DNA of 64,000 nt from Ga0077555 sp050250755. Lineage in GTDB: Bacteria; Pseudomonadota; Alphaproteobacteria; Rhizobiales; Hyphomicrobiaceae. Location: NCBI GenBank assembly GCA_050250755.1, contig JBFWOB010000027.1, forward strand, positions 19,630-83,629. The letters run 5' to 3'. Each line of letters starts with the position of its first letter. Positions within the stretch are counted from its first letter, which is position 1. A program made the translations under genes and the position numbers. Shown here piece by piece: positions 17,472 through 26,487 of the stretch. The notes beneath the pieces were generated by a model. That model saw nothing but the letters and a program-made list of their open reading frames with translations, was not told where the DNA came from and searched no databases.

Positions 17472-18272
17472 ATGAAGCGAGCACAGCTCCTTGGCATAGC
17501 AATCGCTGGCGTCTGCGGCCTGGGTGCTTTTTTTCTCGCAAAGAACGTGGTCTCAAAGCCGCGCGAGATAAAGGTTGAGTCGCGCTCCAACACCACCGAG
17601 GTGCTCGTCGCCCGCTCGGGCATTTCCCTTGGGCAGATCGCGAGCGAATCCTCCTTTCGCTGGCAATCGTGGCCGCAGGATGCGGTGCCGCCCGGATCGG
17701 TCAGTCGAGACGCTGGCGGCTCATCGAGCGCCATGCGTCCCTTCATCGGCGCAATCGCGCGAACCCCAATCCTTGCCGGCGAACCGATTACCAAGGCTAA
17801 GCTTGTGAGTGCCAAAGAGGGTGGGGTTCTCGCCGCGATCCTGCCCGAAGGCAAGCGGGCGGTCGCCGTTGGAATCCGCGATGAGTATCTTGCCGCCGGA
17901 AAACTAATTCTTCCAAATGATCGCGTGGACATCATTTTGGTCCGCAAGCAACGTACGCGCGCCGGCGTGGAGGAAACCTCCAGCGAGACGCTCTTCCGGG
18001 ATATTCGTGTGCTCGCGATTGGGCAACGCATCGAGGTCAAAGAAGGGCAGAAGAACGCCGACGGGAACACGGCGACGCTCGAGCTTACGCCACAAGAGGC
18101 GGAAGAGCTGGTGCTGGCACGCTCCAAGGGTGAGATCACGCTGGCTCTTCGTTCGATTGCCGACTTTGACAAGAAAGAAGCTCCTGTCAGTTCCAAGAAG
18201 GACGTCAGTGTCTCGAGCACTGTCAAGGTGCTCCGGTATGGCATCAAGTCCCGGTCGTACGGTGTGAACTGA
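17472..18272 (+). CDS. cpaB: Flp pilus assembly protein CpaB
   Basis: An exported periplasmic assembly protein of 266 residues with one N-terminal membrane helix (LLGIAIAGVCGLGAFFLA). An SAF-type domain follows (TTEVLVARSGISLGQIASESSFRWQ, then PILAGEPITKAKLV). The C-terminal CpaB/RcpC domain includes AVAVGIRDEYLAAGKLILPND and VLAIGQRI. Length agrees with alphaproteobacterial CpaB. It sits between cpaA and cpaC, as usual. Confidence 0.92.
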   Translation: MKRAQLLGIAIAGVCGLGAFFLAKNVVSKPREIKVESRSNTTEVLVARSGISLGQIASESSFRWQSWPQDAVPPGSVSRDAGGSSSAMRPFIGAIARTPILAGEPITKAKLVSAKEGGVLAAILPEGKRAVAVGIRDEYLAAGKLILPNDRVDIILVRKQRTRAGVEETSSETLFRDIRVLAIGQRIEVKEGQKNADGNTATLELTPQEAEELVLARSKGEITLALRSIADFDKKEAPVSSKKDVSVSSTVKVLRYGIKSRSYGVN

Positions 18273-18369
18273 GTGGCCTGCCTGCCTGGGTAAAAGTTCA
18301 GTCAAAGTTTGTGAATGTTGCGTGTGCGTCTGTCCGTGCTCCCGGTAGCTCGTCAGAAAGCTTCAAATC

Positions 18370-19977
18370 ATGCGCAACTTCTCTCTTAAGTTATATGGCG
18401 CCGCTATTGCCGGATTCACCGGTCTCGTCGCTCACATTTTGCTCGCACCTGCCGTTGAGGCGGCAGACTATTCAGGGCGTCGGAATGTGAGGCCAATTTC
18501 GGCCAACGCATCGTACGACTCAGACCATCAATCCCTCTTGCGTTTGACGGAGCGAGACGGGTTTCCGATCCATCGCGCCATCAAGCTTGGTCGTAACAAG
18601 TCGATGTTGATCGAAGTGCCGCACGAGCTACGTGACGTCATCGTGTCGAGCCCGGACATTGTTGACGCGGTGGTGCAGAGCTCGAACCGCGTGTATCTGA
18701 TCGGCAAGAAAGTAGGACAGGCCAACGCATTCTTCTTCGATGCGAATGGCCAGCAAATTGCAACCTTTGAACTGGTGGTTGAGCACGATACAGCAGTGCT
18801 CGATACGCTCTTTAAACGGCTTTTACCCGGGTCCAATATCAAGACCGAAATCCTGAATGAAACGGTTATCTTAACTGGGTCGGTGCGGAACCCATCCGAT
18901 TCTTCGCGCGCAGCCGATATTGCCAGCCGCTTCATCGTGACACCGACACCCGAAGAGAACGCTCGCCATGGCAAGAAGGTGATCAACCTGCTTCAGGTTG
19001 AGGCCGAAGAGCAAGTCATGCTTCGCGTTAAGGTCGCCGAGGTTGAGCGCTCTGTGCTGAAGCAATTCGGTATCAACATGGGTACCGAATTGCGACTGGG
19101 TAATCTAACCACAAGCATTATGACGAACAATTCGTTCCCATTGACCTCCGTCAATGGGCTTGGGGCAGCGACGCAGGCGTTTCGACACAATGATCAGCCG
19201 TTTGGAACGGGGTGTGATGTTGCGTCGTCTGATGGAGTGGCAAACGGACTGGACAAGGCTTTTGTAACATCCGGGATCTCCAACATTTTGAGCATGGGAA
19301 GTAGTTGCCTCAGCCATACAATCAAAGCGCTTGAGCGGAACGGTCTCATCAAGACGCTGGCTGAGCCAAACCTGACGGCGATTTCAGGTGAGTCAGCAAA
19401 ATTCTTAGCAGGTGGTGAGTACCCGGTACCGGTTTCCAACAATCAGGGGCAGATCGGCATCAGCTTCAAGGAGTTCGGTGTCAGCGTCGCCTTCACGCCG
19501 ATCGTCCTCTCGGAAGGCCGAATCAATCTGAAAATCGAAACGGAAGTGTCCGAGCTTTCGGATGCCGGCTCTCTGCAGCTTTCGGGAGTGGCTATTCCCG
19601 CTCTGAAAAAGCGTCGCGCGAACTCTGTCGTCGAGCTTCCATCGGGCGGTACCCTCGCGATGGCGGGTCTCCTATCGGAGGATACACGAAAGAACATCGA
19701 CGGTTTCCCGGGGCTGAAAGATCTGCCGGTACTCGGTACGTTGTTCCGTAGTCAGGATTTCATCAAGCGCGAGACCGAACTCGTCGTGCTTGTCACACCT
19801 TACGTTGCTCGTCCGAGCGCGATGCACAATATGGCGCGTCCTAGCGACGGCTTGGCGCCTGCATCCGATCTCAAGTCGAACATCCTCGGTCACATGAACC
19901 GTGTCTACGGCGATAACGTCCCCGTGTCCGCCCGCGGCGGGCTGAAGGACGGCAGCATCGGCTTCATCGTCGACTAA
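18370..19977 (+). CDS. cpaC: Flp pilus outer-membrane secretin CpaC
   Basis: The outer-membrane channel for the pilus, 535 residues. It has a signal peptide ending near AVEAA, the pilus N-domain (MLIEVPHELRDVIVSSPDIVD, about residues 78-100), and a BON-like segment (IKTEILNETVILTGSV). The secretin core follows, with VMLRVKVAEVERS, IKTLAEPNLTAISGESAKFLAGG, and the signature ETELVVLVTPYVARP near the end. Slightly AT-richer than the flanking genes. Next gene starts 23 bp later. Confidence 0.95.
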   Translation: MRNFSLKLYGAAIAGFTGLVAHILLAPAVEAADYSGRRNVRPISANASYDSDHQSLLRLTERDGFPIHRAIKLGRNKSMLIEVPHELRDVIVSSPDIVDAVVQSSNRVYLIGKKVGQANAFFFDANGQQIATFELVVEHDTAVLDTLFKRLLPGSNIKTEILNETVILTGSVRNPSDSSRAADIASRFIVTPTPEENARHGKKVINLLQVEAEEQVMLRVKVAEVERSVLKQFGINMGTELRLGNLTTSIMTNNSFPLTSVNGLGAATQAFRHNDQPFGTGCDVASSDGVANGLDKAFVTSGISNILSMGSSCLSHTIKALERNGLIKTLAEPNLTAISGESAKFLAGGEYPVPVSNNQGQIGISFKEFGVSVAFTPIVLSEGRINLKIETEVSELSDAGSLQLSGVAIPALKKRRANSVVELPSGGTLAMAGLLSEDTRKNIDGFPGLKDLPVLGTLFRSQDFIKRETELVVLVTPYVARPSAMHNMARPSDGLAPASDLKSNILGHMNRVYGDNVPVSARGGLKDGSIGFIVD

Positions 19978-20000
19978 GGCCAGAGCGCCGGAGACCCACA

Positions 20001-20741
20001 ATGACCAACTCGATCGTAGACACCAAGGTCGCCTGCCACTCGGCCCGTGCCATTTTCCTCGGCTTGGCTTCTATCTTCGCCGGGCTCGCGTTGACGGGCT
20101 GCTCAAATGGTCTGGATCCCGGCGGCCACGTCGCTGGCTGGGCCATGATAAGTCCCGAGCAGCGCCATCCGATCATCGTCTCGGAAGAGCCCGCCACGCA
20201 CTCGGTGCGCGTCGCACGCGGCTCGAACGGCTTGACGCCGCATCAACGTGCTGGCGTGGCGGATTTCATCGGTCGTTATCGTGCATCCGATGCCGGCAAC
20301 AGCCGCTTGTCGATTGCGGTGCCGTCGGGTGCTTCGAATGAGATTTCGGCGCTTAAAGCCGTGACTGATGTACGCGCAATCGCTCAGGATTTCGGGATCG
20401 ACGAGAGTCGTATCGCTGTCAGCCCGTATAGCAGTCATGCGCGCGACGCAGCCATTCGTGTTTCCTACACGCGATACATCGCCGAGGCGTCGGAGTGTGG
20501 CCAGTGGCCGACAAATCTCGGTGATGATCCGCGCAATCTCCCGTACCCAAATCTCGGCTGCGCGACTCAACGAAACTTCGCGATGCAGGTGGCGAATCCC
20601 GCTGACCTCTTGGGCCCACGCACGATGACGCCGGCCGTCGCCGAGCGCAGGGATGCGCATTGGGACAAGTTCAAGAAGGGTGAGTCGACGATTGCCAAGC
20701 GAGACCAGGACGAGCGTGCCTCGACCAAGGGCGACAATTGA
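20001..20741 (+). CDS. cpaD: Flp pilus assembly lipoprotein CpaD
   Basis: An outer-membrane lipoprotein of 246 residues that supports the secretin. The lipobox ALTGC lies near residue 34. The CpaD body includes HPIIVSEEPATHSVRVARG and the closing PNLGCATQRNFAMQVANPAD stretch typical of the family. It lies between cpaC and cpaE with short spacers, one transcript. Confidence 0.92.
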   Translation: MTNSIVDTKVACHSARAIFLGLASIFAGLALTGCSNGLDPGGHVAGWAMISPEQRHPIIVSEEPATHSVRVARGSNGLTPHQRAGVADFIGRYRASDAGNSRLSIAVPSGASNEISALKAVTDVRAIAQDFGIDESRIAVSPYSSHARDAAIRVSYTRYIAEASECGQWPTNLGDDPRNLPYPNLGCATQRNFAMQVANPADLLGPRTMTPAVAERRDAHWDKFKKGESTIAKRDQDERASTKGDN

Positions 20742-20774
20742 TTGGACGCAGTGAGGAGCAAGGAAACGTACGCC

Positions 20775-22055
20775 ATGGCTTCTGAGGCAACGAGCCGCGA
20801 GCTCGCGATGATCGACGAAGATGGGCAGGAGGAAGTACCTGCCAACCGGGCGCGTCCGATCCCGCGCATTTCCATTCAGGCATTCTGTGAAGAACCGCCG
20901 ACCGCGGAAGCCGTGCAGATAGCCGCCGAGGATCGGCGATTGTCAAAGGCGCACGTGTCGGTGCACATGGGGGGTATAGAGGCGGCCGCCGCCCACTATC
21001 AAGAAAGTCCGACACCGAACCTGATCGTTATCGAATCGTCGCTGCGCCCGGCGGAACTGCTCAATCAGCTCGACTTGTTAGCCGAGTGCTGCGATGCGGG
21101 AACAAAGGTCGTTGTCGTCGGCGTAGCGAACGATGTGCTGCTCTATCGTGAGCTTTTGAAGCGCGGTGTTGCAGAGTACTTGATCGGCCCTGTTTCGCCG
21201 ATGCAGGTGATGGAGTCGATCTCAAACCTCTATAATGATCCGAACGCCGATCCGGTTGGCCATATCCTCGCGTTTGTGGGCGCGAAAGGCGGTATCGGGT
21301 CGTCGACTGTGTGCCACAACGTTTCGTGGTGCATGTCCGAAATGCTGAAAGCGAGCGTCGTCATCGCGGATCTCGATCTTGCGTTCGGTACGGCGGGGCT
21401 CGATTTCAATCAAGATCCCGTGCAGGGCATTGCGGAAGCGCTTGGCAGCCCTGAACGCTTGGACGAAGTTTTGCTGGATCGCTTGCTCACCAAGTGTTCC
21501 CAGCATCTTTCGATCTTCGCTGCTCCTGGCACGCTCGACCGTGACTACGATCTCACGGCGGACAGCTGCGACATCGTCCTCGACGTTGTGCGCCAGAATG
21601 TGCCTTTCGTGACGGTGGATCTGCCGCACGTGTGGACGTCGTGGTCGAAGCGCATCCTGACGCAGGCCGACGAGATCATCGTTACGGCGACGCCGGATCT
21701 CGCGAGCCTGCGCAATACCAAAAACCTGATCGATCTGTTGAAGCAGGTTCGCCAGAACGACCGCCATCCCCATCTTGTGATCAATATGCAGGGTGTTCCC
21801 AAACGCCCGGAGATCCCAGTCAAAGATTTCGAGCAGGCTCTCGATCTCAAGGCCTGCTCGGTCATCGAGTTCGATGCCGAGGCATTCGGCCAGGCGGCGA
21901 ATAATGGCCAGATGGTCGAGGAGATGTCGCCGAAGGCGAAGTCGGTGCAGAACTTCCGTGAAATCGCACTTGCCGTCACGGGGCGTCGCGAAACCCGGGT
22001 TGAAAAGAAGTCGGCCCTCGCACCATTCCTCGAGCGTTTCAAGATCAAGCGGTAA
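20775..22055 (+). CDS. cpaE: Pilus assembly/localization ATPase CpaE (TadZ)
   Basis: A 426-residue protein with an N-terminal receiver-like domain (TPNLIVIESS...KVVVVGVANDVLLYRELLKRG) and a C-terminal MinD/ParA-type ATPase. The deviant Walker A is FVGAKGGIGSSTV (residues about 165-177), followed by DLDLAFGTAGLDF. CpaE/TadZ proteins place the pilus machine at its cellular site. ATG 20775 with AAGGA upstream is preferred over the TTG at 20742. Confidence 0.93.
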   Translation: MASEATSRELAMIDEDGQEEVPANRARPIPRISIQAFCEEPPTAEAVQIAAEDRRLSKAHVSVHMGGIEAAAAHYQESPTPNLIVIESSLRPAELLNQLDLLAECCDAGTKVVVVGVANDVLLYRELLKRGVAEYLIGPVSPMQVMESISNLYNDPNADPVGHILAFVGAKGGIGSSTVCHNVSWCMSEMLKASVVIADLDLAFGTAGLDFNQDPVQGIAEALGSPERLDEVLLDRLLTKCSQHLSIFAAPGTLDRDYDLTADSCDIVLDVVRQNVPFVTVDLPHVWTSWSKRILTQADEIIVTATPDLASLRNTKNLIDLLKQVRQNDRHPHLVINMQGVPKRPEIPVKDFEQALDLKACSVIEFDAEAFGQAANNGQMVEEMSPKAKSVQNFREIALAVTGRRETRVEKKSALAPFLERFKIKR

Positions 22056-22067
22056 GGAGCCCTGACG

Positions 22068-23534
22068 ATGTTCGGAAGGCGATCGAACGAGGCAGGAGGG
22101 CCGCGACGCCCGTTGCCCCAGCAGGCAGCGGCACAGGCGCCGGCGAGGATGAACTCTGAGCCGAAGCCGACTGCCGCGCATGCGCCCGCACCTCCGCGGC
22201 CCGAACCCGTCGAACCGGAACGCAAGCATTCGGAAGATTACTACGACGTTAAGACAACCGTCTTCAACGCGCTGATTGACACGATTGATCTGACACAGCT
22301 TGCAAAGCTTGAGGCGGCGGCGGCACGCGAGGAAATTCGCGACATTGTCGGCGAGATCATTCAACTCAAGAATGTCGTTATGTCTATCGCGGAGCAGGAG
22401 GAGCTCCTTGAGGACATTTGTAACGACGTGCTTGGCTATGGTCCGCTGGAGCCGCTGCTCGCGCGCGATGACATCGCCGATATCATGGTGAACGGTGCTA
22501 CCACGACATTTATCGAAGTCGGTGGGAAGGTCCAAAAGACGGGCGTACGGTTTGCCGACAATGCGCAGCTCATGAATATCTGCCAGCGTATCGTCAGCCA
22601 GGTCGGCCGCCGCGTAGATGAATCGAGCCCGATCTGTGACGCGCGCCTTCCCGACGGCTCCCGCGTCAACGTGATCGCGCCACCGCTCGCGATCGACGGC
22701 CCCGCACTTACGATTCGAAAATTCAAGAAGGACCGCCTGCGCCTCGAACAGCTCACCAAGTTTGGCTCCATCTCGCCGGCGGGTAAAACCCTGCTCGAGA
22801 TTATTGGTCGGGTGCGCTGCAATGTGATTGTGTCGGGTGGAACGGGCTCGGGAAAGACGACGCTTCTGAACTGTCTCTCGTCGAGTGTCGATAATGACGA
22901 GCGCATCATCACGTGCGAGGACTCGGCAGAGCTTCAGCTCCAACAACCGCATGTGGTTCGTCTCGAAACGCGCCCACCAAACCTCGAAGGCGAAGGTCAG
23001 ATCACTATGCGTGATCTGGTGAGGAATTGTCTGCGTATGCGACCCGAGCGGATCATCGTGGGCGAGGTGCGCGGGCCGGAGGCGTTCGATCTTCTTCAGG
23101 CGATGAATACCGGCCACGACGGCTCGATGGGAACGCTCCACGCCAACAGCCCGCGCGAAGCCATCAGCCGTATGGAATCGATGATCATGATGGGCGGGTT
23201 CTCCCTACCGACTAAAACTATCCGCGAAATGATCACCGGCTCCGTCGATATTATCGTGCAGGCCTCGCGCCTCAGGGACGGTTCGCGCAAGATCACGCAC
23301 GTCACCGAGGTCGTTGGCATGGAAGGTGATGTCGTCACGTTACAAAACCTGTTGGTGTTTGAAATCACCGGCGAGGATGCCCATGGCAAGATCATTGGGC
23401 GGCATCGGTCGACTGGTATTGCACGGCCGCGCTTCTGGGAGCGCGCCGAGTACTACGGCGAGACGGAGCGGCTGACCAACGCCCTCGCATCGAGCGAGGT
23501 GCGTGATGAGTACGGCAATACGATAGGTGAGTGA
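22068..23534 (+). CDS. cpaF: Pilus secretion ATPase CpaF (TadA)
   Basis: A hexameric cytoplasmic ATPase of 488 residues that powers Flp pilus extension, and in some species retraction. The disordered N-terminus is Pro/Ala-rich. The core holds the Walker A GGTGSGKTTL (near residue 265), an Asp box (ITCEDSAELQL), Walker B (RMRPERIIVGEVRGPEAFDLLQ), and the His box GSMGTLHANSP. It overlaps the tadB region by a few bases. Confidence 0.95.
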   Translation: MFGRRSNEAGGPRRPLPQQAAAQAPARMNSEPKPTAAHAPAPPRPEPVEPERKHSEDYYDVKTTVFNALIDTIDLTQLAKLEAAAAREEIRDIVGEIIQLKNVVMSIAEQEELLEDICNDVLGYGPLEPLLARDDIADIMVNGATTTFIEVGGKVQKTGVRFADNAQLMNICQRIVSQVGRRVDESSPICDARLPDGSRVNVIAPPLAIDGPALTIRKFKKDRLRLEQLTKFGSISPAGKTLLEIIGRVRCNVIVSGGTGSGKTTLLNCLSSSVDNDERIITCEDSAELQLQQPHVVRLETRPPNLEGEGQITMRDLVRNCLRMRPERIIVGEVRGPEAFDLLQAMNTGHDGSMGTLHANSPREAISRMESMIMMGGFSLPTKTIREMITGSVDIIVQASRLRDGSRKITHVTEVVGMEGDVVTLQNLLVFEITGEDAHGKIIGRHRSTGIARPRFWERAEYYGETERLTNALASSEVRDEYGNTIGE

Positions 23535-23535
23535 G

Positions 23536-24540
23536 ATGACAGAGCTCTCGCCCGAGATGATGCAGATCCTACTGGGATCCATCGTCGCGGTGTCCGCCGG
23601 CGCAGTGATCTTTTTGTTCCTCAATCCGTACCTTTCGGGCGAGGTTCAGCGCGATAAGCGTTTGCATGGCGTTACCGAGAATCGCGCAAAGCGTGTTCAA
23701 GCACGTGCGCGTGACGACGAGCTGCAGAGCCGCCGAAGGCAGGTCGCAGACACTTTGAAGGAGATCGAGAGCCGTCAGAAGGCGCGCGAGAAGGTGACGC
23801 TGCGCCTGCGTCTGCAGCGGGCCGGCCTCGATACCACGCCGAATGCCTTCTGGATCGCGAGTGGGGCGGCTGGTTTCGTCACGGGCGTTCTGACATACTT
23901 TTCGACGCCCGGAATGACACCACTCATCTCGCTTGCTGCGGTTTTTGTTGGTGGCCTGGGATTGCCGCGCTGGGTACTTTCTTTCTTGACCAAGAGGCGT
24001 CAGAAAAAATTTACCGCAGAGTTTGCCAATGCCATTGATGTCATCGTCCGCGGCGTGAAGTCCGGCCTGCCGCTCAACGAATGTCTTGGTATTATCGCGC
24101 GCGAAAGCCCGTCTCCCATCCGGGAGGAATTCCAAGATATCGTCGAGCAAAGCCGCGTCGGCGTACCCCTTCAGGAGTGCTTCGAACGCACGATGCAGCG
24201 CATGCCTTTGGCGGAGGTAAAGTTTTTCGCGATCGTCATCGGCATCCAGCAGCAGGCGGGCGGCAACCTCTCCGAGGCCCTTGGCAACTTGTCTGGCGTC
24301 CTGCGTGATCGCAAAAAGCTGTCGATGAAAGTCAGCGCACTTTCGGCCGAGGCAAAGGCATCAGCCGCAGTGCTCGGCGCTCTTCCGTTCATTGTCATGA
24401 CCATGGTTTATCTTACGACGCCTAAGTACATCATGCTGTTGGTTCACACGAAAACCGGCAACTTCATGCTGATGGCTGCGGCTTTCTGGATGACCTGCGG
24501 CATCCTCGTGATGCGCAAAATGATCAATTTCAAGTACTGA
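23536..24540 (+). CDS. tadB: Pilus inner-membrane platform protein TadB
   Basis: A T2SSF/GspF-type membrane protein of about 334 residues. It has an N-terminal hydrophobic helix (ILLGSIVAVSAGAVIFLFL), a charged cytoplasmic stretch, two further helices, and the GspF domain (FANAIDVIVRGVKSGLPLNECLGIIARE) with final membrane helices. ATG 23536 is one base past the cpaF stop. A GTG at 23527, overlapping cpaF, is an alternative start but lacks a ribosome site. Confidence 0.93.
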   Translation: MTELSPEMMQILLGSIVAVSAGAVIFLFLNPYLSGEVQRDKRLHGVTENRAKRVQARARDDELQSRRRQVADTLKEIESRQKAREKVTLRLRLQRAGLDTTPNAFWIASGAAGFVTGVLTYFSTPGMTPLISLAAVFVGGLGLPRWVLSFLTKRRQKKFTAEFANAIDVIVRGVKSGLPLNECLGIIARESPSPIREEFQDIVEQSRVGVPLQECFERTMQRMPLAEVKFFAIVIGIQQQAGGNLSEALGNLSGVLRDRKKLSMKVSALSAEAKASAAVLGALPFIVMTMVYLTTPKYIMLLVHTKTGNFMLMAAAFWMTCGILVMRKMINFKY

Positions 24541-24616
24541 GCCGAGTGCTGCGCGCGACTTTGGGTCGCCCCGCAGTGAGCGCGGACAGCACGCCTGAAG
24601 CGACACGAGGCAAGCC

Positions 24617-25591
24617 GTGATCGACCTGATTGAAGCCTTGATGAGACCGCAGTTTATCGTGATGCTGTTGGCCTCGATTGCGACCTTCGTGACCGTTCTG
24701 ACTATCGCGATGCCGGTCCTTCAAAAGGACCGCATGGGACAGCGCATGAAGATCATGGCGACCGAGCGCGACAAAGTGCGGGCACAGCGCCTTGCCGACC
24801 TCGCCAAGGATAGCGGCACGGGTCGTTTGCGCCAGGCACCGAAAGGTTTCATGCAGCAGATCGTCGACCAGTTTAATCTGCGCTCGACCTTTGAATCCGA
24901 GGAACTCAAGAACAAGCTGAAGATGGCGGGCCTCCGCGGGCAGGCGCCGCTCGTTGCCTATATGTTTTTCCGACTGCTTGCGCCGATCATCGTCGCCATT
25001 GTTGCGCTGGTTTATCTGTTCGTGGTCTCAAATTTTCAATATCCGCCGATCGTCAAATTTGGCATGGCAATTGGCGCGGGTTATCTGGGCTTTTACCTGC
25101 CCAACATGATCATCGAGAACCTCGTCCAGAGGCGGCAGGCGTCGATCGGTCAGGCATTCCCGGATGCGCTCGACATGCTGCTCATCTGCGTGCAAGCCGG
25201 CATGTCGATCGAGGCGGCGTTCGGCAAAGTCTCTAAAGAAGTGGCGACGCAATCGCTGGAGCTCGCTGAGGAATTGAGCCTCACGACGGCTGAGCTCTCC
25301 TATTTGCAGGATCGCCGCACGGCCTACGAAAATCTCGGCAAGCGCACGGGACTCCCGGGCATCAAAGCGGTGGCTACCGCACTGATCCAGTCGGAGCGTT
25401 ACGGAACGCCCGTCGGTCAGGCGCTACGGGTCATGGCCAAGGAAAATCGCGATGCGCGTATGTCGGAAGCAGAGAAGAAGGCGGCTGCGTTGCCGCCGAA
25501 GCTGACCGTACCGATGATCATCTTCTTCCTGCCCGTCTTGTTCATCGTCATTCTTGGTCCCGCCGTTGTCCAGGTCATGAAGTGGCAATGA
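24617..25591 (+). CDS. tadC: Pilus inner-membrane platform protein TadC
   Basis: A second T2SSF-type platform protein, 324 residues, paired with TadB. Visible are the N-terminal helix (FIVMLLASIATFVTVLTIAM), two central helices, and the GspF segment (AFPDALDMLLICVQAGMSIEAAFGKV). The C-terminal helix is MIIFFLPVLFIVILGPAVVQV. GTG start with a GAGG site. A terminator follows, so the operon ends here without tadD, tadE or tadG. Confidence 0.93.
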   Translation: MIDLIEALMRPQFIVMLLASIATFVTVLTIAMPVLQKDRMGQRMKIMATERDKVRAQRLADLAKDSGTGRLRQAPKGFMQQIVDQFNLRSTFESEELKNKLKMAGLRGQAPLVAYMFFRLLAPIIVAIVALVYLFVVSNFQYPPIVKFGMAIGAGYLGFYLPNMIIENLVQRRQASIGQAFPDALDMLLICVQAGMSIEAAFGKVSKEVATQSLELAEELSLTTAELSYLQDRRTAYENLGKRTGLPGIKAVATALIQSERYGTPVGQALRVMAKENRDARMSEAEKKAAALPPKLTVPMIIFFLPVLFIVILGPAVVQVMKWQ

Positions 25592-25631
25592 TCGCCGCCT
25601 TCTGAGCTCCCGGCTTGCCGGGCAATCGCCG

Positions 25632-25668
25632 AAAGAGCCGCGCGGGAATGTCTCGCACGGCTCTTTCG
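25632..25668 (+). terminator. Terminator at the end of the cpa/tad operon
   Basis: Stem AAAGAGCCG (25632-25640) pairs with CGGCTCTTT (25658-25666). Further partial pairing inside the loop and a T-rich tail are visible. It sits 40 bp after the tadC stop. Confidence 0.8.
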
Positions 25669-25740
25669 TTATTGCGGATTGGGATCATGGGATGACGCCT
25701 GCATCCGGGCTGTCATGCGAGGTTGAGGCGATCGGGTGCG

Positions 25741-26379
25741 TCAGTTGGTATATTTCACGGAGCATCCGTAGGGACGGGTTGAGGTCGGCGCCGCAACAGG
25801 CTTGCCTTCGCGGAGCGCGATGAGTGCTTCCCTCACATACGGACGCGCCGTCGCGACGGATTCTCGTGAAGTCGTGGGTTTGTCGTCGATGGCGCCCATG
25901 TAGGCGACAGTCCCGGCCTTGTCGATCACGAACATATGCGGTGTCGTCGAGGCGCCGTAGAGGCGCCCGACCTTACCATCGTCGTCCAGCAGCACGGCGG
26001 TTGGAGCCGCCTTGCGATCGGCGGAAAGCTTGTCCGCCTCTAGGCCGGCGACATGGCCCTGCTGGCCGGGGGCCGATGAGATGACCGTCAGCCACGTGAC
26101 GCCGTCAGCCTTGGCGTCTTCCTGCAGCTTTTGCATGGTTCTCGTGCCGTAGTGCTTCCCGACATATGGACATTCGTGATTGGTCCATTCGAGGACCACC
26201 GTCTTGCCTTTGAAGCTGCTCAACGTCACGGGTTTGCCGCTGGAGTCGGACGCCGTGAAGTCGGGCGCAGGCTGGCCAGGCCGTATGCCTTCGCGTGCAA
26301 CGACTGGGGACGCTAGCATGAACACGCTGATGCCGATTACGGCGGCGCAGGAAAAACGCTGCGCGATCTGCAGGAACAT
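25741..26379 (-). CDS. Exported thioredoxin-like (AhpC/TSA-family) protein
   Basis: A periplasmic thioredoxin-fold protein of 212 residues with a signal peptide (IGISVFMLASPVVA). The fold starts at GQPAPDFTASDSSGKPVTLSSFKGKTVVLEW. In the active-site position it has NHECPYVGKHYG, that is one Cys followed by Pro-Tyr-Val rather than CxxC. This suits a peroxiredoxin-like or redoxin group rather than TlpA. GASTTPHMFVID is the cis-Pro region. The physiological role is unknown. Confidence 0.85.
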   Translation of the reverse strand: MFLQIAQRFSCAAVIGISVFMLASPVVAREGIRPGQPAPDFTASDSSGKPVTLSSFKGKTVVLEWTNHECPYVGKHYGTRTMQKLQEDAKADGVTWLTVISSAPGQQGHVAGLEADKLSADRKAAPTAVLLDDDGKVGRLYGASTTPHMFVIDKAGTVAYMGAIDDKPTTSRESVATARPYVREALIALREGKPVAAPTSTRPYGCSVKYTN

Positions 26380-26487
26380 GGCTTGGCTCCATCGTTTGGC
26401 TGCCTGATGTCGGTTTGTTGCACGGGCACGTGAGCTGCGCAGTTCAACGAAACGTGAGGCAGAGGCGATGGCTCCCGAAACTCCCGG

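Noticed and set aside
16817..18247. 476-codon open frame on the minus strand opposite cpaA-cpaB
   Set aside because: It lies antisense to two clearly recognised genes, has no ribosome site or domain, and its residue bias (Ser/Arg/Thr-rich) is that of a shadow frame.
21222..23141. 639-codon open frame on the minus strand opposite cpaE-cpaF
   Set aside because: Antisense to two conserved ATPase genes, with Arg/His/Leu-rich shadow composition and no motif.
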